Assembly: GCA_963669155.1 (NCBI GenBank)
Contig: OZ022584.1
Location: 16,175,417-16,239,416 of the forward strand
DNA: 64,000 bases
Origin: Arbacia lixula
Lineage: Eukaryota > Echinodermata > Echinoidea > Arbacioida > Arbaciidae
Reading direction: 5' to 3'
In this document: positions 40,476 through 51,719 of the stretch, one piece after another
Numbering within the stretch: position 1 is the stretch's first letter
Layout: every line of letters begins with the position of its first letter
The notes under the pieces: generated by a model
Told to the model about the DNA's origin: nothing
Database searches by the model: none
The model's input: only the letters and a program-made list of their open reading frames with translations
Translations under genes and position numbers: made by a program

Positions 40476-40871
40476 GGGGAAGTGGGGAAGAGAATGAGAC
40501 AGTTAGAGAGACAAACAGAGAAAGACAGTGAGACATGGTGAGGCTGACAGAGAGAGATAGGGACAGACACAGACAGAGAGTGAGAGAGGGGTACGATGAA
40601 CGAAAGAAGGAGGGTATGTAAGGAAATAACGTGAAAGGAATCGGGGTGGACGAGGTGGAGAAAGGAAGGGAGGGGAAAAGAGAGGGAGAGGGGGAGTGAA
40701 GGAGTTATGAGGGAAGAGAGACAGAGACGAGCATGGTCCCTCGGCGGTCCTGTGCCTACCCATCTGTACCCCCACCAGACATGCTGAAGGAGCCGCTACA
40801 CGTTCAGCGATGTGCATCGGCATACGAGCTGTTGTCTTAAAACAGCCTCGAGTATCTGTCTAGTCTCAAAC

Positions 40872-40954
<83 letters not shown>

Positions 40955-41119
40955 CCTCTCTCTTCCCCTCTTCCCCTCTAGCTCTGTTATTCTCTCTCTC
41001 TTACTCTCTTTCTCCCCCTAGCTCTCCCTTCTTTCTTTCACTCTCTCCCCTCTCTCCCTCCCTCTCTCTATCTCTCTCTGTTATTCTGTCCCCCATGTCT
41101 CTCTTCCTCTCTCTTCACC

Positions 41120-41176
<57 letters not shown>

Positions 41177-41185
41177 TCTCCCTCT
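40872..41185. repeat. (CT)n microsatellites and C tract
   Basis: A pure CT block at 40872-40950, mixed CT/CCCCT, a C run at 41118-41130 and a second CT block to 41171. Confidence 0.97.
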
Positions 41186-42844
41186 CTCTCCCTTAAGTAT
41201 GTTTCCATTCAATCCACTTTGAGCCTGGACTCTTTCCCCTATCGTTCATGATTATATTCATAATCCTAAATTTTTTTTTCTCTTTTACTGCAACAATATT
41301 CCTCGGTGTAGTATATTCATTATTCATATCAGTATAAATGAAATACCGGTCGAATTAAACATTGACATCAGCAACAAAGACACATGCACGCACTTTCACG
41401 AGGAATGGGTGGAGATGGCAGGAGAAAAGGAAATAAGAAATAACATTTTAATTAAATTACGTTCTTGTGTTCATTTTCTTTTAGTTGGTTAATTGAAAGA
41501 TGGAGATGCTATCATCAAAAGAGCATGTAATTAGTATGTTTCGACGTATGCCGCTAAATTCCGACATAAAAATAAAAATACTGTTAGGAAGTCACTACAC
41601 CGAATTGAGAATTATTAGCATTATTAGAAGGGGGAAATATTATTTTATCAAAGAAATGCAAAAAAATGCATAAACACAACTCAACTAATAATGTACACAT
41701 TTCTAATCAATGTATGATTTTTTATTAAAATGCGTTCCACCAAAAAATCCTTTTCTAGCGCTACATGCTACCAAACATTAAACAATAAAGTGGGTGTAGC
41801 AGTGATGATTTTCGTCATCAATTTGCATTCTATAGAATATCTTGGATGGCTGAAGAAAGAGCTTGCTTTGCCCTTCACTTTCGGGCTTCAACGACTTCAC
41901 TGGTAGTCACGTGATATAATCGAGCGTATGTATACCAGTCGATCTACCGTAGATCGTAAACTCGCAAAGTGCACTCGAAAAGAGACTTGACGGTCACTAT
42001 ATTAAAAGCACCAAGTCTTGCGTTTCCATCGAGGCATCCTTGAAGAAATCATGTTCAGATATAAGCATTCGGCGGTGTTGGGTGTTTTTCAATATAGCTA
42101 GCTGCATTATGGAAAGGAAAGTGATATAAGGCGTGGTGAAGATGAAAAGGGAGATGGGGAGGATGAAGATGAGGATGATGGCGGCTTTGTGAATGTTGTT
42201 GAGATGTGAGTGCCGGGGGGCAAGTCGTATCGGAACAAGGTACTTGAGGCAAATCCAAGATTACAACAGAATTACGCCCATTGCCATTGAAGTATTCCGG
42301 CTTTCTACTTTGTTTTAATATGGGATTATTGACGGAGAAGGAGCGATGGAGAGTGAGAACGAGAGAGAGTAAGAGAGAGGCGACGGAGAATGAGAGATGG
42401 TTGAGTAATAGAAGAGGTTTATAGGACCTCTCGGTAAATCAAAGGAAGCTCATAAAAAGCGGGAAAATTGACTCCCATTCTTCGGCGATCGCTTTCCCAC
42501 CAGCTATGAGGAACGGGGCGGTGTGGGCCGAACCCCACACTCACGCACCCACCCACCCACTCTCCCTCACACTCTCGCTATCATCCTGGCCACTTGCCTT
42601 GGTCAGCGAGAGCGAGCGAGCGAGCAAACGGGTGAGCGGGGCGGGGCGGGATGGCGGGGGGTTTGTCGGCGGCGTTTGCAACGCGATACCCGGGCTCTGC
42701 GGGGAGCGACGAGCGGAAGGCTGGTGCTCCTTCACACAAGCGTTCAGGAAATGGAGCAATTTCTTGTCGTGCCTGGCTATAGCAAGCTATATAGACAGGC
42801 CGTGCGTAAGGGCTTCTAAAAGTTATATTGTTCTTTTGCTCTCT

Positions 42845-42953
42845 AAATCTCTTTCTCTCTCTCTCATCTGTCGCCTATGTCTCTGTCTCTATCTCACTTC
42901 AACTGTCTAAGTCTATCTAATGTCCCAACTCTCTCTCTCTCTCTCTCTTTCTC

Positions 42954-43008
<55 letters not shown>

Positions 43009-43234
43009 AACATATATACACTTACATAACACATAAATGCACACATAAACATTTTCTTCTTTCTTTATTTCTTCATATTGCCCTCTATCTTTCTCAATTC
43101 TTTCTCTCTCCTTTCTCTCTTGACCTCTCTTTTTAAGTTTTTTTTCCTACTTTCTTTCCACAATCTTTCTTTAGTTTATACATTATTCATACTGCCTTTA
43201 TTTTGTCTCTCTTTCTCTACATCTCACTCTCCCT

Positions 43235-43290
<56 letters not shown>

Positions 43291-43313
43291 CTCTCCTTCT
43301 ATCTATCTCTCTT

Positions 43314-43346
<33 letters not shown>

Positions 43347-43350
43347 TACA
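42845..43350. repeat. (CT)n microsatellites
   Basis: CT blocks at 42930-42999, 43240-43276 and 43314-43341 in pyrimidine-rich DNA. Confidence 0.95.
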
Positions 43351-44245
43351 CTTTCTGCAAGACTGTTCCTCTTTTTTCTCTCTTTAGCACCTCTCTCATC
43401 ATCATGATTTCGGCTAATAAACACTGTGTAAGAAGAGGGACTTATTTCATCCATTATATCATGTGTATTTGTTTGATCATATTATTGTCATGTTTCTGGC
43501 AACATTCCATGAACGTTTAATGCACGTATATAAGTCTATGAAAAATTTAAGGTGTGCGAGGAGATAAAAATGATTGGAATATGATACGGTCGGGACCAGC
43601 ATACTATACATTTCATTTCACCAACTTGACCTGTCTCGTGGTAAAATTTACATTTTGACAAAAGGTAGAACCAGCTCAAAGCACGTACATGTTTTGCGTA
43701 TAGACGATGGCAATAATCACGTCAATAATACGACATGAGTGTACGGTGGTGGAATGGTTTTTATTGGAAGTGGTATTTCAATGCAATAGTGATGACAATA
43801 ATAGCATATCCATTTTGAGGGTGTTATTTAGTAATTTTTCATTTTTTTTTTCGTATTTGATGCTCTTTCTTGCACCAGGAGTATACAAATCTTACTGAGA
43901 TGGTGCATTATGAAATGTTAATGATTATAGTAGTATTTGTAAATGATGGTCCCATATTTCAATACGCTATTTATGATGTTCTGAATTGTATATTCAAGTA
44001 CAAGTATTGAAACCATTTTGTATTAAGGAACTTTTCCTGGAACACGTTCTTTATCATCGTGATTAATTAACATTCATAAGTCTTTCATTCTAACAATGTC
44101 GTATGAACAAAGAAAAAGAACAATATAAAAATGGAGTCACTTAGAAGTCAAATCAATTCAATCTTGGCAACGGCAATTGTGGTGCTAGCGGTTTTGTCAT
44201 TGGCATCAGTAATTATAAAGTTAATGATGAAGATAACGATGATAA

Positions 44246-46303
44246 TTTTTTTTTTTTTTAATCAAATCATATTTATTTCATAATATCTTTCGACCATAAC
44301 AAAATATAACATAACATAATATATTTCTGTTTATAACAATACCACAGCAAATGTATACTTTAAATATAACATATTCTATAGAATAGTTCTACAGCAAAAT
44401 TATGTTTCTCCATCTACTGTCAAATGATACAAATTTATTATTTTTGATATAAATGTAATGTTCAACAGAGCGATAAAAATTCAACATAGATTTAAATGCG
44501 TTTAATGATAATGTACCATCTCTGCCTTTGTTAGAAAAAATATAATATTTGGCGTATAAAATAACAAAATTGAATTTAACTCCTATATTTTCATAAAATC
44601 CAAAAAGAAAGTTATTTTTAGTTAATGTAACTTTATCTTCTAAAATAAAATGTTGTACGTCCATAATAAAACCTCTAGTAATTGGGCAATCCCAAAATAA
44701 ATGTTCTATAGACTCCTCATAGTTATTACATAATGAGCATGAGTCGGACTTCGAAATATTCAGTATTTTGAGATATTTGTTAACTCCAAGTATACGATGA
44801 ATTAATTTAAACTGAAAATAACGAATACGTGTTGATAAACAAGATTTAATAGGTACTAAACATATTTTGGACCAATCTAAATTTGGAACATTTAAAAGAG
44901 TGTTCCATTTATCGATTGCTTTTGGGGGATTGAACATTTGTTGAACACTCAAGCTATGAATATATCGACAGACTCTCTTCACTTTCATTATGTTTTTAAT
45001 CATAGTTTCCTGAGAAGTAAGAATTACCTCTGTACACTTCGGAATATTTCTCCTCCAGTTATGAGGAATAGCTGTTTTCACAGTATAGAATTCTAGAAAA
45101 TTGCAATCAAATTTGTGTTTGTTTTTGAACTCAAAGAATGTAAATGTATTACCGTTTTCATCGAGAAGATCTGATAGTTTAAATATACCCTTTTCATACC
45201 AAGATTTTATAAACAACATTTTCTGCCCATCTCGAACCATAGTATTATTCCATATAATTTGTTGTTTACATTGAGCTATATTAATATTTGTGTCTAACGT
45301 TAGTGAAGCCCATGACTGAGCAACATCCCGAATGAAAGCATTTTTAATGGATACTACCCTAGCATCAGCTTTATCTATGTTACTATACCAAAAAAGATTT
45401 CCTCCAAATGGACCTAAATAATGATCATAAAAACATTTCCATTGTCCGACATTACTTTCATCGAGTAAACGTTTAACCCACGCAATTTTTAAGCCCAAAG
45501 TAATGGAGGGCATATGTACCATTTTCAAACCTCCGTCCATATAATCTCCAATTAATGTTTTCCGACTTATTTTATCTGGTTTTCCACTCCAGATGAATTT
45601 AAAGATTAAAGATTCAACCTCTTTTAAGAAAAATTCTGGTGGATTTGGAAGGACGGAGAGAAGGTAAATTAATTGTGATAATCCTAGTGATTTTACTATA
45701 GCAATCTTGCCGATTGGAGTTAGATCTCTCATCGACCAGGTTCGAAGGATATTTTTCATTTTTTGTAGTTTGGGTGGAAAATTTAATTCAAAAGTGTCTT
45801 TTAAATGTATCGAAAATTGAACACCCAAAAAGGTAATAAAACCCTCGTTAATAGTTAACCCAGATGAAGCAATGTCCGGTGGGTTAGCTTTATAATAACC
45901 CAGAATAAGCAATTTTGATTTATTTCTGTTTAATGCCAGCCCTGATAGGCATTTGAATCTTTCTAGTAAATCTAAAACTCTAAACAAATCGTCACGACCT
46001 TCAAGATACAGTACAGTATCATCAGCATAAGCATTATATTTTATTTCTGTGTCATTTATCTTTATTCCTCTGATCAAGGTGTCTTTTCTAATTCTAAGGC
46101 TTAATATTTCACCACATATAATGAAAAGCAGTGGACTTAATGGACAACCTTGTCTTACACCGCACGATACCTTGAAAAAATCTGATGTATAACCATTGTT
46201 AATAACACATGAAGATATATCATTATATAAAAGAGTAATCCAGTTAATTAAGTCTGCGCCAAAATTAAAAAATCGTAACGCTTTCAATATGAATGAGCAT
46301 GCT
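44246..46303 (-). mobile_element. 5'-truncated L1/Tx1-like non-LTR retrotransposon
   Basis: On the minus strand the element runs from about 46303 to an A-tail of 14 (44259-44246), with AATAAA (44277-44272) just before the tail. The nine bases GATGATAAT flank it on both sides (44238-44246 and 46304-46312), a plausible target-site duplication, though the flanks are GAT-rich and one T overlaps the tail. The 5' end is lost within the reverse-transcriptase domain, as is usual for truncated LINE copies. Confidence 0.85.
44389..46287 (-). CDS. Reverse transcriptase C-terminal part and zinc-binding tail of the L1/Tx1-like element
   Basis: Six hundred and thirty-two codons are open without a stop or frameshift. 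Residues 43-55 read GVRQGCPLSPLLF (RT motif B), residues 87-90 are the catalytic YADD, followed by a thumb-like region with LTPIGKIAIVKSLGLSQLIY. Residues 517-534 form C-x2-C-x8-H-x4-C (CSLC...EHLFWDC), the zf-RVT type seen in L1/Tx1-like elements. The usual preceding parts (endonuclease, RT motif A) are missing, so the product could not move by itself. The intact frame suggests a young insertion. The true upstream codons continue past the first candidate start to about 46303. Confidence 0.9.
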   Translation of the reverse strand: MKALRFFNFGADLINWITLLYNDISSCVINNGYTSDFFKVSCGVRQGCPLSPLLFIICGEILSLRIRKDTLIRGIKINDTEIKYNAYADDTVLYLEGRDDLFRVLDLLERFKCLSGLALNRNKSKLLILGYYKANPPDIASSGLTINEGFITFLGVQFSIHLKDTFELNFPPKLQKMKNILRTWSMRDLTPIGKIAIVKSLGLSQLIYLLSVLPNPPEFFLKEVESLIFKFIWSGKPDKISRKTLIGDYMDGGLKMVHMPSITLGLKIAWVKRLLDESNVGQWKCFYDHYLGPFGGNLFWYSNIDKADARVVSIKNAFIRDVAQSWASLTLDTNINIAQCKQQIIWNNTMVRDGQKMLFIKSWYEKGIFKLSDLLDENGNTFTFFEFKNKHKFDCNFLEFYTVKTAIPHNWRRNIPKCTEVILTSQETMIKNIMKVKRVCRYIHSLSVQQMFNPPKAIDKWNTLLNVPNLDWSKICLVPIKSCLSTRIRYFQFKLIHRILGVNKYLKILNISKSDSCSLCNNYEESIEHLFWDCPITRGFIMDVQHFILEDKVTLTKNNFLFGFYENIGVKFNFVILYAKYYIFSNKGRDGTLSLNAFKSMLNFYRSVEHYIYIKNNKFVSFDSRWRNIILL

Positions 46304-46439
46304 GATGATAATGCTGATGACGACGACTACGGTGACGGCGATTGGTATATGGTATTGAAGATAATGGTGAGGAGGAGGAGGATGACGAGCAAGATAGTGT
46401 GCGGTGGTATGATAATGACGTTGGTATTGGTGATGCAAT

Positions 46440-46455
46440 GTGGTGGTGATGTAAA

Positions 46456-46496
<41 letters not shown>

Positions 46497-47045
46497 CTAA
46501 AGATAAAGTAAGTAAAACGACGAAGGTTAGGATGATGATGATAACAATAACGACGATGATGTAACATGGAATGTAGTGGCTAGAGTGACAGTGACATATA
46601 GAACGACATATAGTGATGACAATGATAACAACGAAGACGATGAGGAAGAAAATATGATGGTGCTGCTGCTGCTGCTGCTGATGATGATGATAATGATGAT
46701 GATGATGATGATGATAATAATAATGTTGTTGATGATGATGATGATGATGATGATGGTGTTGATGATAATGATGATAATGTTGATGATGATGATGATGTTG
46801 ATGATGTTGATGATGATGATGATGATGATGACGACGGCGTTGACGTTGACGGTAATGATACTGATGACGATGATGGTAGCGACGAAGAAGGAGGAAGAGG
46901 AACGTGGTGGACGGCGTTAGGAGAGAGATAGCGGCGGGGCATTGATGACGACAGTGATGAAAACGTTCATGATGATGATAATGATAATGATGTCCATGAT
47001 GATAATGATGATGATGATGATGATGATGATGACGATCATGATAAT
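46440..47045. repeat. (GAT)n-rich block
   Basis: Stretches of GAT/GATGAT with scattered GTT, GCT and AAT variants, densest at 46459-46496, 46677-46830 and 46970-47035. Poly-Met, poly-His and poly-Ser frames are repeat translations. The block is the insertion environment of the L1/Tx1-like element. Confidence 0.9.
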
Positions 47046-49084
47046 GACCATGACGCTTCACGAGGACAATAGAAAGTATGGTAAGTGGACCTATCTTGTT
47101 CTAGGCAGAACCTTTCGAAACCTAACTTGTCAACCGGCAAACTCCATTGGGGGTTAAGGCTTCTTCGTGATGGTGCTTGAATCGGATTACTGGCATGCTA
47201 GAGGAGGAATCGATGGGTAGGTAAACCGGGAGGACAAGGAGAAAGAAGGAGAAAGGCAAGGAGGAGGCGAGAGGAAGGAGGGAAGGGGAGATGGCGCGAG
47301 GAAGTGCGCTGCTTTAGTGGTAGAGCTTAGAATCCTTTTGGGGGTACAGTCATACCCGACTGGAATGAGGGGACGCAGAAGGAGGGGGAGAAATAAATAA
47401 AGAGATAACAACAAATAATAATAGTACTGATAAGGATATTTATTATTGAACAATGGTAATGGTAAACAACAGCAATGATAATTATATTGAAATGATGATA
47501 ATGATAAAAGCGAAAAATGTAACTAGGCCATCTAAGAAGAGCAAGAAGAACTGATTAAAGAAGATGATGATAAAGGAAACACACATTCTCTGCGTAATCG
47601 TGGATAGCGTTGATGAGCTACTGACAGGAATATACCAAGCAACAGAAATTAAACAGAAAGACACAAATAAATGGGAATGAAACAGAAACAATGCGAAATA
47701 ATGAAAAAGCAAACATAAACTACGGAGCAACAAAAGAAAGAGAGAATTGGGTCCTTGTATAGGTAGGTATGTGCATTGATATTTTGTTAAGACGTGTCGG
47801 TTAACTAACCTCTGACATTATTGACCGACTCACGCCTTGGTTTGATAAAGCTTTATGGAAATTCGGGGGCACCCACTGTCACCTATTCATCTACCCCATA
47901 CACCGTTACGATTCATAAGTCATTAGAATCAGACGACGAGAAACTGAGACCGCCCTTAAATGCCACCAAATTACCACACCCTTTCCCAGCAAGGGGGTGA
48001 GGATATTATGTAACACGGGTTACCCAAGCCTTATTTGTCAGCGGAAATCAGGCCTGAGATTATGGCGGGGAAGACAGGAAAGCGACACACTGTTATGAAA
48101 TTTTCATCACCCATAAACATGTTATGAATCCGCCCTAATCAAATAAAAGAGTGCTCGTCAGAGAGCGAACCCTTCGACTTCAGCAGGCGTGCCTGTGCAT
48201 GGGAGCCAGAAGCTCGCATGCTTTCCGGTTCTTCCCGCGTCTTTTAGGCTCCAATCCTCCTCGTGGTGCGGGCGTGCAGGGAAGATGGTAGCTTTCATGC
48301 TTCGGTATAAGCATTATCTCTCTTGAATAACCGATGCACCCCACCCCTACCGTCACCCCCTTCACCCCCCCCCCCCCCCCCACGTTCCATGCTTTTAGAT
48401 TTCCTCCCGCGAAGTCTGACGGTTTCCGAGAGAGGTTTGGCGTCAGAGGAGGGTGGCCTAATCCCTTGGTGGCCGGCTCAGAGAGGGAGACAAAAAGGGG
48501 GCAGAAACCAGGCGGGCGAGCGGGCGGGAGGAGACACCATCGAATGGGAAGAAGAATCAGCCCAAGGCAAAGATTGACTTCTTTTCCTGATCGCCTGCCC
48601 TCGACTTTTCCTAACCATAATCACGCCTCATCTTGATTACAGTACTGATCTGATGACATACCCTTGCCCTCCTTTGTGAGTAACTTTCTACCCCCTTCTC
48701 TAACTGACTTACTCAGGCTGTAACATTACTTGAGATTGCTTTCTGGCTATGAATGACACTTAGCAATGTTTTTTCAAGGAATGGTAATGTAAAAAAAAAT
48801 ACCATGAAGAAAAAAAAAGGTAGAAAATGAAAACCAAAGAGAGTAAGATAGAGAAGCCGCAAAGGAAGTAGTGGACAGAGGATGGCAATTAATATAGAAA
48901 TACAACGAAAGACCGGGGAGGGGGAGGGGGGCATCTCCTTGTGTACCGAATCAACTTCTTGCGTGCTGATGTAATGAATCCATGCTCATTTGGACTCCAC
49001 ACCCATTATTCATGTTCACAAATGATCAAACAAAACTCATAAGATAAATAGTCACATAGCCCCTCCTCTGTACTTATTACGTGG

Positions 49085-49545
49085 ATTCTATACACCGTTG
49101 TATGTTCTTTTATTCTTTAGACACCGCTGTATATGCTCTTCTATACTTCTATACACCGTTATATATGTTCTTCTATTGTCCTATACACCGTTGTTTATGT
49201 TCTTTTATTCTGCTATACACGGTTGTATATGCTCTTCTATTCTTCTATACACTGTTGTATATGCTCTTTTATTCGTCTATACACCGTTGTATATGCTCTT
49301 TTATTCTTCTATACACCGTTGTACATAATCTTCTATTATTCTATACACCATTGCACATGTTCTTCTATTCTTGTACACACCGTTATAAATGTTCTTCTAT
49401 TCTTCTTTTTACCGTGGTATATGTTCTTCTTGTATATACCGTGGTCATGGTGGTATATGTTCTTCTACAAACCGCGGTATATAATCTTCAATATGTTCTT
49501 CTATATACCGTGGTATGTATTCTGCTTTATATCGTGGTATCTATG
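49085..49545. repeat. Degenerate 32-bp minisatellite
   Basis: The unit CTATACACCGTTGTATATG plus CTCTTCTATTCTT repeats about 15 times, with spacing mostly 29-32 bp. Because 32 is not a multiple of three and the unit has no stop in any forward frame, long frames are open in all three phases; these are not taken as genes. Confidence 0.85.
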
Positions 49546-50960
49546 CAGTACTTTTGTATTCTTGGTCTGCAAAAGTGTTATACCATATTTTTTTTCGCGG
49601 GAAACAGGGAAGAAAGATGGAAACTGGTCGATAGACTAATAACAGCCTCTCCGTCATGAATGCCCAACTAGTATTTGCCGTTCACAATGTCAACATCGCA
49701 CGAGACGGATTAAGACGTAATTGCACTTTTGGCGATATGCATACAGCCATGCTAATACGGCGAGATTGGCTTAACAACATGCAAGACGGCGTTGGAAGGG
49801 AGAGATTAATTTCATTACTTTCCTGTCAACCAGAACTGAGGCGGGTTACTCACAGCGACATGTCATGAAGTCAGCTTAACAGTATTGCCTTCTCCTCCCC
49901 CATCTCCTACTCTTTTCCTGACGGTTTATTTAATTTGGTTCGGGGTATAGGAGGCGCACTTTTGGCCCAGAAATGACAGCGATGTTATACTACGACATAG
50001 CAAATCATACAGATCGTAAGAGAGACCTCTGGGAGAAGGCGACAATGGGAGAGTGACCAAGTTCCCCACCCATGGCATTTTTTACGAATGATGTTGCTTT
50101 TGTTGAATATGCGCAAGAGTTGTGCATGCACATATCTATAGAATGCAATTATACATGTTGGCCCCTATTTCGTGTACCTGCAAAATATTTAAACTACCCT
50201 CGTAGATTAAGTTAACCAAACCAAACTCCCATGCCCTTATCTGATTTGCATACTCAAACCTTTAACCCTATAACCCCCAATATCAGTTCGTGTTTTATAG
50301 GCGAAAGTGTTATAGACGAATAGACAATTAATGACACGGTAATACATATGCTTACCACGTGCAATATTAATTCATTGGGTGAAATAAACATGTCCATGAA
50401 GAAAGTCGCTGCTCATTGTTCATTGTCCGTCAGTATAAAAGGAATGTTGGATAGGCCCACGTTTGCACTGTACCATGTAGATGTTCATTCTATGTCATGT
50501 GTAAAACGCAGGCGTATTCCCAAATGAGGCAATTACATGTAGGCCTATAGGCAGTATGTTTTAGGGACACAAACACAATCAGAATTCAGAAGCTGTCCAC
50601 TTATGCCCATCTTCATTTTGCAAACAATCTCCGAGTCCCTTGCTATTGGCGGATGCTCCTTTTTTTTTCTCAGAGCTCGTCATTGTCGAAACAATGTGCT
50701 TAGTTATATGTGAACGTTCACATCTTCAGTCACTCATATTTCGTAGAGCAAATCCTCTTCTATTTGCTTTAATACGGAAGATCGCCTATTTATCAATGTT
50801 ATTTGAAATACTTGGAACTTAGCAGTGTCCATTACTGCATTTTCCCTCCCGAGTTATTTCATGGACAATATCGTGGAAATGTTTTTTTTTCTGTATCCGC
50901 CATTGATACGATAATAATTCCCATAAAGCAGCGTTTCATCTGGTGCATGATAGGTTAAAG

Positions 50961-50980
50961 CAAAGACCGTACGGTCTTTG
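50961..50980. other. Perfect 20-bp palindrome
   Basis: CAAAGACCGTACGGTCTTTG is fully self-complementary, set between TTAAAG and GTTAA, just left of the foldback element at 51015. It may be the element's outer end or a separate site. Confidence 0.8.
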
Positions 50981-51014
50981 GTTAAAACGATAGTTCACCT
51001 TGAATATAGTTTAG

Positions 51015-51395
51015 TTCGATAAAAGCAGAAACATGAAAGAAACATAATTAGTGAAGGTTTGACGAAAATCGGTCTAAGGAAAAGAAAGTTATTAGATTTT
51101 GAAATTTCAATTTTGTGACGTCACTTGCGATGTGCTTCCCTGTTATGCTGTGTACAATATAATTAGATAAATTGATCTTTTTCGTTTTTGACAACGGAAT
51201 GATTTTTTTTTATACATGTACACAACATAATACATGTATGAGAATACGAGAGCACCTCGCACGTGACGTCAGAAAATCAAAACTTTCAAAGATCATAACT
51301 TTCGTTTCCTTTGACGGATTTTCATCGCAAATTCACTAATACATGTACATGTACGTTTCTTTCATGGTCTCCTTTTATTGAAACCAATTTGATTT
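51015..51395. mobile_element. Diverged foldback element
   Basis: Left arm blocks ACATGAAAGAAACAT, TTAGTGAA, GACGAAAATC, AAGAAAGTTAT and GTGACGTCAC return in inverse order on the right side as GTTTCTTTCATG, TTCACTAA, GATTTTCATC, ATAACTTTCGTT and CACGTGACGTCA. The arms are about 180 bp and clearly diverged, with the turn near 51190. Confidence 0.65.
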
Positions 51396-51530
51396 AATTT
51401 AATTTTAGTGTATCACAACACGTATACTGGTACTGTTTATATACCTGCTCACTCACACTCTATACCACTTTCACTCAATCGTGTCTCTTTCACTCTCTCT
51501 CATTGAATCACTTTTTTAATGTATACATTT

Positions 51531-51575
51531 TACACACACACACACACATACACACACACACACACTCTCTCTCTA

Positions 51576-51619
<44 letters not shown>

Positions 51620-51632
51620 ACACACACACACA
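51531..51632. repeat. (CA)n-(CT)n-(CA)n compound microsatellite
   Basis: CA repeats flank a CT block of about 25 copies symmetrically. Confidence 0.97.
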
Positions 51633-51719
51633 TACCACTGCATTCACAACCTCAATGAAGCAACAGGTGACCAAAACAAACGAACACAGCTTGCAACAAT
51701 ATACATGTCGAGTTCAGAT

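Larger units (their letters stand above)
47046..51000. other. Stretch without a supported gene
   Basis: Contains the 32-bp minisatellite (49085-49545), a C run at 48366-48382 followed by a GC-rich patch to about 48560, and otherwise unremarkable AT-rich DNA. Confidence 0.45.

Noticed and set aside
42506-42910. 134-codon frame in a GC-rich patch
   Set aside because: Begins in (CACCC)n-type sequence and ends in CT repeat; no exon boundaries or domain features.
46327-47061. 244-codon His-rich and related Ser- or Met-rich frames
   Set aside because: Translations of the GAT-rich block.
49081-49659. 192-codon Tyr/Leu/Phe-rich frame
   Set aside because: Translation of a 32-bp minisatellite that is open in all forward frames.
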